Assembly (NCBI GenBank): GCA_958496175.1
Contig: OY292278.1
Location: 682,001-746,000, forward strand
Source: Sisyra terminalis
Taxonomy: Eukaryota; Arthropoda; Insecta; Neuroptera; Sisyridae
DNA length: 64,000 bases
Reading direction: 5' to 3'
In this document: positions 37,483-52,083 of the stretch, piece by piece
How positions within the stretch are numbered: the first letter of the stretch is position 1
Layout of the letters: every line of letters starts with the position of its first letter
Translations under genes and position numbers: made by a program
The notes under the pieces: model-generated
Databases searched by the model: none
What the model was told of the DNA's origin: nothing
What the model saw: only the letters and a program-made list of their open reading frames with translations

Positions 37483-40400
37483 TGCGGTTATTTTTGCGGA
37501 TATCATTGCGGTTATTTTGCGGTGATATTTGCGGTTATTTTTGCGGATATCATTGCGGTTATTTTTGCGGATATTATTGCGGTTATTTTTGCGGATATCA
37601 TTGCGGTTATTTTGCGGTAATATTTGCGGTTATTTTTGCGGATATTATTGCGGTTATTTTGCTGTAATATTTGCGGTTAATTTTGCGGATATCATTGCGG
37701 TTATTTTTGCGGTGATATTTGCGGTTATTTTTGCGGATATCATTGCGGTTATTTTGCGGTAATATTTGCGGTTATTTTTGCGGATATCATTGCGGTTATT
37801 TTTGCGGATATTATTGCGGTTATTTTTGCGGATATCATTGCGGTTATTTTGCGGTGATATTTGCGGTTATTTTTGCGGATATCATTGCGGTTATTTTGCG
37901 GTGATATTTGCGGTTATTTTTGCGGATATCATTGCGGTTATTTTTGCGGATATTATTGCGGTTATTTTTGCGGATATCATTGCGGTTATTTTTGCGGATA
38001 TCATTGCGGTTATTTTGCGGTGATATTTGCGGTTATTTTTGCGGATATCATTGCGGTTATTTTGCGGTAATATTTGCGGTTATTTTTGCGGATATCATTG
38101 CGGTTATTTTTGCGGATATCATTGCGGTTATTTTTGCGGATATTATTGCGGTTATTTTTGCGGATATTATTGCGGTTATTATTGCGGATATCATTGCGGT
38201 TATTTTGCGGTAACATTTGCGGTTATTTTTGCGGATATTATTGCGGTGATTTTTGCGGATATCATTGCGGTTATTTTGCGGATATCATTGCGGTTATTTT
38301 TGCGGATATCATTGCGGTTATTTTGCGGTGATATTTGCGGTTATTTTTGCGGATATCATTGCGGTTATTTTGCGGTGATATTTGCGGTTATTTTTGCGCA
38401 TATCATTGCGGTTATTTTGCGGTGATATTTGCGGTTATTTTTGCGGATATCATTGCGGTTATTTTTGCGGTTATTATTGCGGTTATTTTTGCGGATATCA
38501 TTGCGGTTATTTTGCGGTAATATTTGCGGTTATTTTTGCGGATATTATTGCGGTTATTTTGCTGTAATATTTGCGGTTAATTTTGCGGATATCATTGCGG
38601 TTATTTTTGCGGATATTATTGCGGTTATTTTTGCGGATATCATTGCGGTTATTTTGCGGTAACATTTGCGGCTATTTTTGCGGATATTATTGCGGTCATT
38701 TTTGCGGATATCTTTGCGGTTATTTTTGCGGATATCATTGCGGTTATTTTGCGGTAATATTTGCGGTTATTTTTGCGGATATCATTGCGGTTACTTTGCG
38801 GTGATATTTGCGGTTAATTTTGCGGATATTATTGCGGTTATTTTTGCGGATATCATTGCGGTTATTTTGCGGTGATATTTGCGGTTATTTTTGCGGATAT
38901 CATTGCGGTTATTTTTGCGGATATTATTGCGGTTATTTTTGCGGATATTATTGCGGTTATTTTTGCGGATATCATTGCGGTTATATTGCGGTGATATTTG
39001 CATTTATTTTTGCGGATATCATTGCGGTTATTTTTGCGGATATCATGGCGGTTATTTTGCGGTGATATTTGCGGTTATTTTTGCGGATATCATTGCGGTT
39101 ATTTTGCGGTAATATTTGCGGTTATTTTTGCGGACATCAATGCGGTTATTTTTGCGGATATTATTGCGGTTATTTTTGCGGATATCATTGCGGTTATTTT
39201 TGCGGATATCATTGCGGTTATTTGGCGGTGATATTTGCGGTTATTTTTGCGGATATCATTGCGGTTATTTTGCGGTAGTATTTGCGGTTATTTTGCGGAT
39301 ATTATTGCGGTTATTTTTGCGGATATCATTGCAGTTATTTTGCGGTGATATTTGCGGTTATTTTTGCGGATATCATTGCGGTTATTTTGCGGTAATATTT
39401 GCGGTTATTTTTGCGGATATCATTGCGGTTATTTTTGCGGATATTATTGCGGTTATTTTTGCGGATATCATTGCGGTTATTTTGCGGTGATATTTGCGGT
39501 TATTTTTGCGGATATCATTGCGGTTATTTTGCGGTGATATTTGCGGTTATTTTTGCGGATATCATTGCGGTTATTTTTGCGGATATTATTGCGGTTATTT
39601 TTGCGGATATCATTGCGGTTATTTTTGCGGATATCATTGCGGTTATTTTGCGGTAGTATTTGCGGTTATTTTGCGGATATTATTGCGGTTATTTTTGCGG
39701 ATATCATTGCAGTTATTTTGCGGTGATATTTGCGGTTATTTTTGCGGATATCATTGCGGTTATTTTGCGGTAATATTTGCGGTTATTTTTGCGGATATCA
39801 TTGCGGTTATTTTGCGGTAATATTTGCGGTTATTTTTGCGGATATCATTGCGGTTATTTTTGCGGATATCATTGCGGTTATTTTGCGGTGATATTTGCGG
39901 TTATTATTGCGGATATTATTGCGGTTATTTTTGCGGATATTATTGCGGTTATTTTGCGGTGATATTTGCGGTTATTTTTGCGGATATCATTGCGGTTATT
40001 TTGCGGTAATATTATCGGTTATTTTTGCGGATATCATTGCGGTTATTTTTGCGGATATCATTGCGGTTATTTTGCGGTGATATTTGCGGTTATTTTTGCG
40101 GATATCATTGCGGTTATTTTGCGGTAATATTTGCGGTTATTTTTGCGGATATCATTGCGGTTATTTTTGCGGATATTATTGCGGTTATTTTTGCGGATAT
40201 CATTGCGGATATTTTGCGGTAATATTTGCGGTTATTTTTGCGGATATTATTGCGGTTATTTTGCTGTAATATTTGCGGTTAATTTTGCGGATAACATTGC
40301 GGTTATTTTTGCGGATATTATTGCGGTTATTTTTGCGGATATCATTGCGGTTATTTTGCAGTGATATTTGCGGTTATTTTTGCGGATATCATTGCGGTTA

Positions 40401-42105
40401 TTTTTGCGGATATTATTGCGGTTATTTTTGCGGATATTATTGCGGTTATTTTTGCGGATATCATTGCGGTTATTTTGCGGTAACATTTGCGGTTATTTTT
40501 GCGGATATTATTGCGGTTATATTTGCGGATATCATTGCGGTTATTTTGCGGTGATATTTGCGGTTATTTTTGCGGATATCATTGCGGTTATTTTTGCGGA
40601 TATTATTGCGGTTATTTTTGCGGATATTATTGCGGTTATTTTTGCGGATATCATTGCGGTTATTTTGCGGTGATATTTGCGGTTATTTTTGCGGATATCA
40701 TTGCGGTTATTTTGCGGTAATATTATCGGTTATTTTTGCGGATATCATTGCGGTTATTTTTGCGGATATCATTGCGGTTATTTTGCGGTGATATTTGCGG
40801 TTATTTTTGCGGATATCATTGCGGTTATTTTGCGGTAATATTTGCGGTTATTTTTGCGGATATCATTGCGGTTATTTTTGCGGATATCATTGCGGTTATT
40901 TTTGCGGATATTATTGCGGTTATTTTTGCGGATATTATTGCGGTTATTTTTGCGGATATCATTGCGGTTATTTTGCGGTAACATTTGCGGTTATTTTTGC
41001 GGATATTATTGCGGTTATTTTTGCGGATATCATTGCGGTTATTTTGCGGATATCATTGCGGTTATTTTTGCGGATATCATTGCGGTTATTTAGCGGTGAT
41101 ATTTGCGGTTATTTTTGCGGATATCATTGCGGTTATTTTGCGGTGATATTTGCGGTTATTTTTGCGGAGATCAATGCGGTTATTTTTATGGATATCATTG
41201 CGGTTATTTTGCGGTGATATTTGCGGTTATTTTTGCGGATATCATTGCGGTTATTTTGCGGTAATATTTGCGTTTATTTTTGCGGATATCATTGCGGTTA
41301 TTTTTGCGGATATTATTGCGGTTATTTTTGTGGATATCATTGCGGTTATTTTGCGGTGATATTTGCGGTTATTTTTGCGGATATCATTGCGGTTATTTTT
41401 GCGGATATTATTGCGGTTATTTTTGCGGGTATCATTGCGGTTATTTTTGCGGATATCATTGCGGTTATTTTGCGGTGATATTTGCGGTTATTTTTGCGGA
41501 TATCATTGCGGTTATTTTGCGGTAATATTTGCGGTTATTTTTGTGGATATCATTGCGGTTATTTTTGCGGATATCATTGCGGTTATTTTGCGGTGATATT
41601 TGCGGTTATTTTTGCGGATATCATTGCGGTTATTTAGCAGTAATATTTGCGGTTATTTTTGCGGATATCATTGCGGTTATTTTTGCGGATATTATTGCGG
41701 TTATTTTTGCGGATATCATTGCGGTTATTTTGCGGTAACATTTGCGGTTATTTTTGCGGATATTATTGCGGTGATTTTTGCGGATATCATTGCGGTTATT
41801 TTGCGGATATCATTGCGGTTATTTTTGCGGATATCATTGCGGTTATTTTGCGGTGATATTTGCGGTTATTTTTGCGGATATCATTGCGGTTATTTTGCGG
41901 TGATATTTGCGGTTATTTTTGCGGATATCATTGCGGTTATTTTGCGGTGATATTTGCGGTTATTTTTGCGGATATCATTGCGGTTATTTTTGCGGATATT
42001 ATTGCGGTTATTTTTGCGGATATCATTGCGGTTATTTTGCGGTAATATTTGCGGTTATTTTTGCGGATATTATTGCGGTTATTTTGCTGTAATATTTGCG
42101 GTTAA
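37483..42105 (+). repeat. 5.3-kb duplication, copy 2
   Basis: This is the second copy of 32,160-36,734. It carries 48 bp more (one TATTATT-type and one TATCATT-type unit, about 39,579-39,626). From about 39,870 its right half also matches the 3.4/5.0-kb family to the right at +5,041, so this copy is the bridge between the two families. Confidence 0.92.
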
Positions 42106-43348
42106 TTTTGCGGATATCATTGCGGTTATTTTTGCGGATATAATTGCGGTTATTTTTGCGGATATCATTGCGGTTATTTTGCGGTAACATTTGCGGCTAT
42201 TTTTGCGGATATTATTGCGGACATTTTTGCGGATATCATTGCGGTTATTTTTGCGGATATCATTGCGGTTATTTTGCGGTAATATTTGCGGTTATTTTTG
42301 CGGATATCATTGCGGTTATTTTGCGGTGATATTTGCGGTTAATTTTGCGGATATTATTGCGGTTATTTTTGCGGATATCATTGCGGTTATTTTGCGGTGA
42401 TATTTGCGGTTATTTTTGCGGATATCATTGCGGTTATTTTTGCGGATATTATTGCGGTTATTTTTGCGGATATTATTGCGGTTATTTTTGCGGATATCAT
42501 TGCGGTTATATTGCGGTGATATTTGCGGTTATTTTTGCGGATATCATTGCGGTTATTTTTGCGGATATCATTGTGGTTATTTTGCGGTGATATTTGCGGT
42601 TATTTTTGCGGATATCATTGCGGTTATTTTGCGGTAATATTTGCGGTTATTTTTGCGGACATCATTGCGGTTATTTTTGCGGATATTATTGCGGTTATTT
42701 TTGCGGATATCATTGCGGTTATTTTTGCGGATATCATTGCGGTTATTTTGCGGTGATATTTGCGGTTATTTTTGCGGATATCATTGCGGTTATTTTGCGG
42801 TAGTATTTGCAGTTATTTTGCGGATATTATTGCGGTTATTTTTGCGGATATTATTGCGGTTATTTTGCGGTAATATTTGCGGTTATTTTTGCGGATATCA
42901 TTGCGGTTATTTTGCGGTGATATTTGCGGTTATTTTTGCGGATATCATTGCGGTTATTTTGCGGTAATATTTGCGGTTATTTTTGCGGATATCATTGCGG
43001 TTATTTTTGCGGATATCATTGCGGTTATTTTTGCGGATATTATTGCGGTTATTTTTGCGGATATTATTGCGGTTATTTTTGCGGATATCATTGCGGTTAT
43101 TTTGCGGATATCATTGCGGTTATTTTTGCGGATATCATTGCGGTTATTTTGCGGTGATATTTGCGGTTATTTTTGCGGATATCATTGCGGTTATTTTGCG
43201 GTGATATTTGCGGTTATTTTTGCGGAGATCATTGCGGTTATTTTTGCGGATATTATTGCGGTTATTTTGCGGATATCATTGCGGATATTTTGCGGTAATA
43301 TTTGCGGTTATTTTTGCGGATATTATTGCGGTTATTTTGCTGTAATAT
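42106..43348 (+). repeat. Right part of the long HOR form, first occurrence
   Basis: This segment recurs at +8,474 (50,580-51,822) and +10,555 (52,661-53,903), and its left part resembles 30,8xx-31,4xx at -11,310. A C-to-T change at 42,574 (GTGG) is shared with 53,129 but not with 51,048. It includes a GATATAATT word, GCGGACATTT and a TTTGCAGTTATT word after GCGGTAGTATTT. Confidence 0.88.
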
Positions 43349-46300
43349 TTGCGGTTAATTTTGCGGATATCATTGCGGTTATTTTTGCGGATATTATTGC
43401 GGTTATTTTTGCGGATATCATTGCGGTTATTTTGCAGTGATATTTGCGGTTATTTTTGCGGATATCATTGCGGTTATTATTGCGGATATTATTGCGGTTA
43501 TTTTTGCGGATATTATTGCGGTTATTTTTGCGGATATCATTGCGGTTATTTTGCGGTGATATTTGCGGTTATTTTTGCGGATATCATTGCGGTTATTTTG
43601 CGGTAATATTATCGGTTATTTTTGCGGATATCATTGCGGTTATTTTTGCGGATATCATTGCGGTTATTTTGCGGTGATATTTGCGGTTATTTTTGCGGAT
43701 ATCATTGCGGTTATTTTGCGGTAATATTTGCGGTTATTTTTGCGGATATCATTGCGGTTATTTTTGCGGATATTATTGCGGTTATTTTTGCGGATATCAT
43801 CGCGGATATTTTGCGGTAATATTTGCGGTTATTTTTGCGGATATCATTGCGGTTATTTTGCAGTGATATTTGCGGTTATTTTTGCGGATATCATTGCGGT
43901 TATTTTTGCGGATATTATTGCGGTTATTTTTGCGGATATTATTGCGGTTATTTTTGCGGATATCATTGCGGTTATTTTGCGGTAACATTTGCGGTTATTT
44001 TTGCGGATATTATTGCGGTTATTTTTGCGGATATCATTGCGGTTATTTTGCGGTGATATTTGCGGTTATTTTTGCGGATATCATTGCGGTTATTTTTGCG
44101 GATATTATTGCGGTTATTTTTGCGGATATTATTGCGGTTATTTTTGCGGATATCATTGCGGTTATATTGCGGTGATATTTGCGGTTATTTTTGCGGATAT
44201 CATTGCGGTTATTTTTGCGGATATCATTGCGGTTATTTTGCGGTGATATTTGCGGTTATTTTTGCGGATATCATTGCGGTTATTTTTGCGGATATCATTG
44301 CGGTTATTTTGCGGATATCATTGCGGTTATTTTTGCGGATATCATTGCGGTTATTTTGCGGTGATATTTGCGGTTATTTTGGCGGATATCATTGCGGTTA
44401 TTTTGCGGTGATATTTGCGGTTATTTTTGCGGAGATCATTGCGGTTATTTTTGCGGATATTATTGCGGTTATTTTGCGGATATCATTGCGGATATTTTGC
44501 GGTAATATTTGCGGTTATTTTTGCGGATATTATTGCGGTTATTTTGCTGTAATATTTGCGGTTAATTTTGCGGATATCATTGCGGTTATTTTTGCGGATA
44601 TTATTGCGGTTATTTTTGCGGATATCATTGCGGTTATTTTGCAGTGATATTTGCGGTTATTTTTGCGGATATCATTGCGGTTATTTTTGCGGATATTATT
44701 GCGGTTATTTTTGCGGATATTATTGCGGTTATTTTTGCGGATATCATTGCGGTTATTTTGCGGTGATATTTGCGGTTATTTTTGCGGATATTATTGCGGT
44801 TATTTTTGCGGATATCATTGCGGTTATTTTGCGGTGATATTTGTGGTTATTTTTGCGGATATCATTGCGGTTATTTTTGCGGATATTATTGCGGTTATTT
44901 TTGCGGATATCATTGCGGTTATTTTGCGGTGATATTTGCGGTTATTATTGCGGATATTATTGCGGTTATTTTTGCGGATATTATTGCGGTTATTTTGCGG
45001 TGATATTTGCGGTTATTTTTGCGGATATCATTGCGGTTATTTTGCGGTAATATTATCGGTTATTTTTGCGGATATCATTGCGGTTATTTTTGCGGATATC
45101 ATTGCGGTTATTTTGCGGTGATATTTGCGGTTATTTTTGCGGATATCATTGCGGTTATTTTGCGGTAATATTTGCGGTTATTTTTGCGGATATCATTGCG
45201 GTTATTTTTGCGGATATTATTGCGGTTATTTTTGCGGATATCATTGCGGATATTTTGCGGTAATATTTGCGGTTATTTTTGCGGATATTATTGCGGTTAT
45301 TTTGCTGTAATATTTGCGGTTAATTTTGCGGATAACATTGCGGTTATTTTTGCGGATATTATTGCGGTTATTTTTGCGGATATCATTGCGGTTATTTTGC
45401 AGTGATATTTGCGGTTATTTTTGCGGATATCATTGCGGTTATTTTTGCGGATATTATTGCGGTTATTTTTGCGGATATTATTGCGGTTATTTTTGCGGAT
45501 ATCATTGCGGTTATTTTGCGGTAACATTTGCGGTTATTTTTGCGGATATTATTGCGGTTATATTTGCGGATATCATTGCGGTTATTTTGCGGTGATATTT
45601 GCGGTTATTTTTGCGGATATCATTGCGGTTATTTTTGCGGATATTATTGCGGTTATTTTTGCGGATATTATTGCGGTTATTTTTGCGGATATCATTGCGG
45701 TTATTTTGCGGTGATATTTGCGGTTATTTTTGCGGATATCATTGCGGTTATTTTGCGGTAATATTATCGGTTATTTTTGCGGATATCATTGCGGTTATTT
45801 TTGCGGATATCATTGCGGTTATTTTGCGGTGATATTTGCGGTTATTTTTGCGGATATCATTGCGGTTATTTTGCGGTAATATTTGCGGTTATTTTTGCGG
45901 ATATCATTGCGGTTATTTTTGCGGATATCATTGCGGTTATTTTTGCGGATATTATTGCGGTTAGTTTTGCGGATATTATTGCGGTTATTTTTGCGGATAT
46001 CATTGCGGTTATTTTGCGGTAACATTTGCGGTTATTTTTGCGGATATTATTGCGGTTATTTTTGCGGATATCATTGCGGTTATTTTGCGGATATCATTGC
46101 GGTTATTTTTGCGGATATCATTGCGGTTATTTAGCGGTGATATTTGCGGTTATTTTTGCGGATATCATTGCGGTTATTTTGCGGTGATATTTGCGGTTAT
46201 TTTTGCGGAGATCAATGCGGTTATTTTTATGGATATCATTGCGGTTATTTTGCGGTGATATTTGCGGTTATTTTTGCGGATATCATTGCGGTTATTTTGC

Positions 46301-46781
46301 GGTAATATTTGCGTTTATTTTTGCGGATATCATTGCGGTTATTTTTGCGGATATTATTGCGGTTATTTTTGTGGATATCATTGCGGTTATTTTGCGGTGA
46401 TATTAGCGGTTATTTTTGCGGATATCATTGCGGTTATTTTTGCGGATATTATTGCGGTTATTTTTGCGGGTATCATTGCGGTTATTTTTGCGGATATCAT
46501 TGCGGTTATTTTGCGGTGATATTTGCGGTTATTTTTGCGGATATCATTGCGGTTATTTTGCGGTAATATTTGCGGTTATTTTTGTGGATATCATTGCGGT
46601 TATTTTTGCGGATATCATTGCGGTTATTTTGCGGTGATATTTGCGGTTATTTTTGCGGAGATCATTGCGGTTATTTTTGCGGATATTATTGCGGTTATTT
46701 TGCGGATATCATTGCGGATATTTTGCGGTAATATTTGCGGTTATTTTTGCGGATATTATTGCGGTTATTTTGCTGTAATAT
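43349..46781 (+). repeat. 3.4-kb HOR family, copy 1 (3,433 bp)
   Basis: The copies are anchored on a GCTGTAATATTT plus GCGGTTAATTTT pair followed by TTTTGCAGTGAT and TTATTATTGCGG; anchors lie at 43,349, 46,782, 51,823, 53,904, 57,314 and 60,936. This copy contains GATATCATCGCGG near 43,798, TTATATTGCGG near 44,163, TTTTGGCGG near 44,380, GCGGAGATC, GCGGATAACATT and a private GGTTAGTTTTG (G at 45,964). Relative to the long form, it lacks a 1,608-bp section near 46,630. Confidence 0.93.
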
Positions 46782-49700
46782 TTGCGGTTAATTTTGCGGA
46801 TATCATTGCGGTTATTTTTGCGGATATTATTGCGGTTATTTTTGCGGATATCATTGCGGTTATTTTGCAGTGATATTTGCGGTTATTTTTGCGGATATCA
46901 TTGCGGTTATTATTGCGGATATTATTGCGGTTATTTTTGCGGATATTATTGCGGTTATTTTTGCGGATATCATTGCGGTTATTTTGCGGTGATATTTGCG
47001 GTTATTTTTGCGGATATCATTGCGGTTATTTTGCGGTAATATTATCGGTTATTTTTGCGGATATCATTGCGGTTATTTTTGCGGATATCATTGCGGTTAT
47101 TTTGCGGTGATATTTGCGGTTATTTTTGCGGATATCATTGCGGTTATTTTGCGGTAATATTTGCGGTTATTTTTGCGGATATCATTGCGGTTATTTTTGC
47201 GGATATTATTGCGGTTATTTTTGCGGATATCATCGCGGATATTTTGCGGTAATATTTGCGGTTATTTTTGCGGATATCATTGCGGTTATTTTGCAGTGAT
47301 ATTTGCGGTTATTTTTGCGGATATCATTGCGGTTATTTTTGCGGATATTATTGCGGTTATTTTTGCGGATATTATTGCGGTTATTTTTGCGGATATCATT
47401 GCGGTTATTTTGCGGTAACATTTGCGGTTATTTTTGCGGATATTATTGCGTTTATTTTTGCGGATATCATTGCGGTTATTTTGCGGTGATATTTGCGGTT
47501 ATTTTTGCGGATATCATTGCGGTTATTTTTGCGGATATTATTGCGGTTATTTTTGCGGATATTATTGCGGTTATTTTTGCGGATATCATTGCGGTTATAT
47601 TGCGGTGATATTTGCGGTTATTTTTGCGGATATCATTGCGGTTATTTTTGCGGATATCATTGCGGTTATTTTGCGGTGATATTTGCGGTTATTTTTGCGG
47701 ATATCATTGCGGTTATTTTTGCGGATATCATTGCGGTTATTTTGCGGATATCATTGCGGTTATTTTTGCGGATATCATTGCGGTTATTTTGCGGTGATAT
47801 TTGCGGTTATTTTGGCGGATATCATTGCGGTTATTTTGCGGTGATATTTGCGGTTATTTTTGCGGAGATCATTGCGGTTATTTTTGCGGATATTATTGCG
47901 GTTATTTTGCGGATATCATTGCGGATATTTTGCGGTAATATTTGCGGTTATTTTTGCGGATATTATTGCGGTTATTTTGCTGTAATATTTGCGGTTAATT
48001 TTGCGGATATCATTGCGGTTATTTTTGCGGATATTATTGCGGTTATTTTTGCGGATATCATTGCGGTTATTTTGCAGTGATATTTGCGGTTATTTTTGCG
48101 GATATCATTGCGGTTATTTTTGCGGATATTATTGCGGTTATTTTTGCGGATATTATTGCGGTTATTTTTGCGGATATCATTGCGGTTATTTTGCGGTGAT
48201 ATTTGCGGTTATTTTTGCGGATATTATTGCGGTTATTTTTGCGGATATCATTGCGGTTATTTTGCGGTGATATTTGTGGTTATTTTTGCGGATATCATTG
48301 CGGTTATTTTTGCGGATATTATTGCGGTTATTTTTGCGGATATCATTGCGGTTATTTTGCGGTGATATTTGCGGTTATTATTGCGGATATTATTGCGGTT
48401 ATTTTTGCGGATATTATTGCGGTTATTTTGCGGTGATATTTGCGGTTATTTTTGCGGATATCATTGCGGTTATTTTGCGGTAATATTATCGGTTATTTTT
48501 GCGGATATCATTGCGGTTATTTTTGCGGATATCATTGCGGTTATTTTGCGGTGATATTTGCGGTTATTTTTGCGGATATCATTGCGGTTATTTTGCGGTA
48601 ATATTTGCGGTTATTTTTGCGGATATCATTGCGGTTATTTTTGCGGATATTATTGCGGTTATTTTTGCGGATATCATTGCGGATATTTTGCGGTAATATT
48701 TGCGGTTATTTTTGCGGATATTATTGCGGTTATTTTGCTGTAATATTTGCGGTTAATTTTGCGGATAACATTGCGGTTATTTTTGCGGATATTATTGCGG
48801 TTATTTTTGCGGATATCATTGCGGTTATTTTGCAGTGATATTTGCGGTTATTTTTGCGGATATCATTGCGGTTATTTTTGCGGATATTATTGCGGTTATT
48901 TTTGCGGATATTATTGCGGTTATTTTTGCGGATATCATTGCGGTTATTTTGCGGTAACATTTGCGGTTATTTTTGCGGATATTATTGCGGTTATATTTGC
49001 GGATATCATTGCGGTTATTTTGCGGTGATATTTGCGGTTATTTTTGCGGATATCATTGCGGTTATTTTTGCGGATATTATTGCGGTTATTTTTGCGGATA
49101 TTATTGCGGTTATTTTTGCGGATATCATTGCGGTTATTTTGCGGTGATATTTGCGGTTATTTTTGCGGATATCATTGCGGTTATTTTGCGGTAATATTAT
49201 CGGTTATTTTTGCGGATATCATTGCGGTTATTTTTGCGGATATCATTGCGGTTATTTTGCGGTGATATTTGCGGTTATTTTTGCGGATATCATTGCGGTT
49301 ATTTTGCGGTAATATTTGCGGTTATTTTTGCGGATATCATTGCGGTTATTTTTGCGGATATCATTGCGGTTATTTTTGCGGATATTATTGCGGTTATTTT
49401 TGCGGATATTATTGCGGTTATTTTTGCGGATATCATTGCGGTTATTTTGCGGTAACATTTGCGGTTATTTTTGCGGATATTATTGCGGTTATTTTTGCGG
49501 ATATCATTGCGGTTATTTTGCGGATATCATTGCGGTTATTTTTGCGGATATCATTGCGGTTATTTAGCGGTGATATTTGCGGTTATTTTTGCGGATATCA
49601 TTGCGGTTATTTTGCGGTGATATTTGCGGTTATTTTTGCGGAGATCAATGCGGTTATTTTTATGGATATCATTGCGGTTATTTTGCGGTGATATTTGCGG

Positions 49701-51822
49701 TTATTTTTGCGGATATCATTGCGGTTATTTTGCGGTAATATTTGCGTTTATTTTTGCGGATATCATTGCGGTTATTTTTGCGGATATTATTGCGGTTATT
49801 TTTGTGGATATCATTGCGGTTATTTTGCGGTGATATTAGCGGTTATTTTTGCGGATATCATTGCGGTTATTTTTGCGGATATTATTGCGGTTATTTTTGC
49901 GGGTATCATTGCGGTTATTTTTGCGGATATCATTGCGGTTATTTTGCGGTGATATTTGCGGTTATTTTTGCGGATATCATTGCGGTTATTTTGCGGTAAT
50001 ATTTGCGGTTATTTTTGTGGATATCATTGCGGTTATTTTTGCGGATATCATTGCGGTTATTTTGCGGTGATATTTGCGGTTATTTTTGCGGATATCATTG
50101 CGGTTATTTAGCAGTAATATTTGCGGTTATTTTTGCGGATATCATTGCGGTTATTTTTGCGGATATTATTGCGGTTATTTTTGCGGATATCATTGCGGTT
50201 ATTTTGCGGTAACATTTGCGGTTATTTTTGCGGATATTATTGCGGTGATTTTTGCGGATATCATTGCGGTTATTTTGCGGATATCATTGCGGTTATTTTT
50301 GCGGATATCATTGCGGTTATTTTGCGGTGATATTTGCGGTTATTTTTGCGGATATCATTGCGGTTATTTTGCGGTGATATTTGCGGTTATTTTTGCGGAT
50401 ATCATTGCGGTTATTTTGCGGTGATATTTGCGGTTATTTTTGCGGATATCATTGCGGTTATTTTTGCGGATATTATTGCGGTTATTTTTGCGGATATCAT
50501 TGCGGTTATTTTGCGGTAATATTTGCGGTTATTTTTGCGGATATTATTGCGGTTATTTTGCTGTAATATTTGCGGTTAATTTTGCGGATATCATTGCGGT
50601 TATTTTTGCGGATATAATTGCGGTTATTTTTGCGGATATCATTGCGGTTATTTTGCGGTAACATTTGCGGCTATTTTTGCGGATATTATTGCGGACATTT
50701 TTGCGGATATCATTGCGGTTATTTTTGCGGATATCATTGCGGTTATTTTGCGGTAATATTTGCGGTTATTTTTGCGGATATCATTGCGGTTATTTTGCGG
50801 TGATATTTGCGGTTAATTTTGCGGATATTATTGCGGTTATTTTTGCGGATATCATTGCGGTTATTTTGCGGTGATATTTGCGGTTATTTTTGCGGATATC
50901 ATTGCGGTTATTTTTGCGGATATTATTGCGGTTATTTTTGCGGATATTATTGCGGTTATTTTTGCGGATATCATTGCGGTTATATTGCGGTGATATTTGC
51001 GGTTATTTTTGCGGATATCATTGCGGTTATTTTTGCGGATATCATTGCGGTTATTTTGCGGTGATATTTGCGGTTATTTTTGCGGATATCATTGCGGTTA
51101 TTTTGCGGTAATATTTGCGGTTATTTTTGCGGACATCATTGCGGTTATTTTTGCGGATATTATTGCGGTTATTTTTGCGGATATCATTGCGGTTATTTTT
51201 GCGGATATCATTGCGGTTATTTTGCGGTGATATTTGCGGTTATTTTTGCGGATATCATTGCGGTTATTTTGCGGTAGTATTTGCAGTTATTTTGCGGATA
51301 TTATTGCGGTTATTTTTGCGGATATTATTGCGGTTATTTTGCGGTAATATTTGCGGTTATTTTTGCGGATATCATTGCGGTTATTTTGCGGTGATATTTG
51401 CGGTTATTTTTGCGGATATCATTGCGGTTATTTTGCGGTAATATTTGCGGTTATTTTTGCGGATATCATTGCGGTTATTTTTGCGGATATCATTGCGGTT
51501 ATTTTTGCGGATATTATTGCGGTTATTTTTGCGGATATTATTGCGGTTATTTTTGCGGATATCATTGCGGTTATTTTGCGGATATCATTGCGGTTATTTT
51601 TGCGGATATCATTGCGGTTATTTTGCGGTGATATTTGCGGTTATTTTTGCGGATATCATTGCGGTTATTTTGCGGTGATATTTGCGGTTATTTTTGCGGA
51701 GATCATTGCGGTTATTTTTGCGGATATTATTGCGGTTATTTTGCGGATATCATTGCGGATATTTTGCGGTAATATTTGCGGTTATTTTTGCGGATATTAT
51801 TGCGGTTATTTTGCTGTAATAT
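46782..51822 (+). repeat. 3.4-kb HOR family, copy 2 (long form, 5,041 bp)
   Basis: This copy matches copy 1 at +3,433 through about 50,060. It then continues with a 1,608-bp section that matches 41,600-43,206 at +8,474 and that copies 1, 4, 5 and 6 lack. Private changes include a GCGTTTATT word near 47,450. The long length, 5,041, equals the offset between the 40-kb and 45-kb regions, so the long form was present before copy 1. Confidence 0.92.
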
Positions 51823-52083
51823 TTGCGGTTAATTTTGCGGATATCATTGCGGTTATTTTTGCGGATATTATTGCGGTTATTTTTGCGGATATCATTGCGG
51901 TTATTTTGCAGTGATATTTGCGGTTATTTTTGCGGATATCATTGCGGTTATTATTGCGGATATTATTGCGGTTATTTTTGCGGATATTATTGCGGTTATT
52001 TTTGCGGATATCATTGCGGTTATTTTGCGGTGATATTTGCGGTTATTTTTGCGGATATCATTGCGGTTATTTTGCGGTAATAT
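50003..52083 (+). repeat. 2,081-bp tandem duplication, copy 1
   Basis: Segments starting at 50,003 and 52,084 match at an offset of 2,081 bp through about 54,160. The shared landmarks are TTTGTGGATATC, TTTAGCAGTAAT, GCGGTGATTTTTG, GATATAATT, GCGGACATTT and the family anchor. This copy has C at 51,048. Confidence 0.9.
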
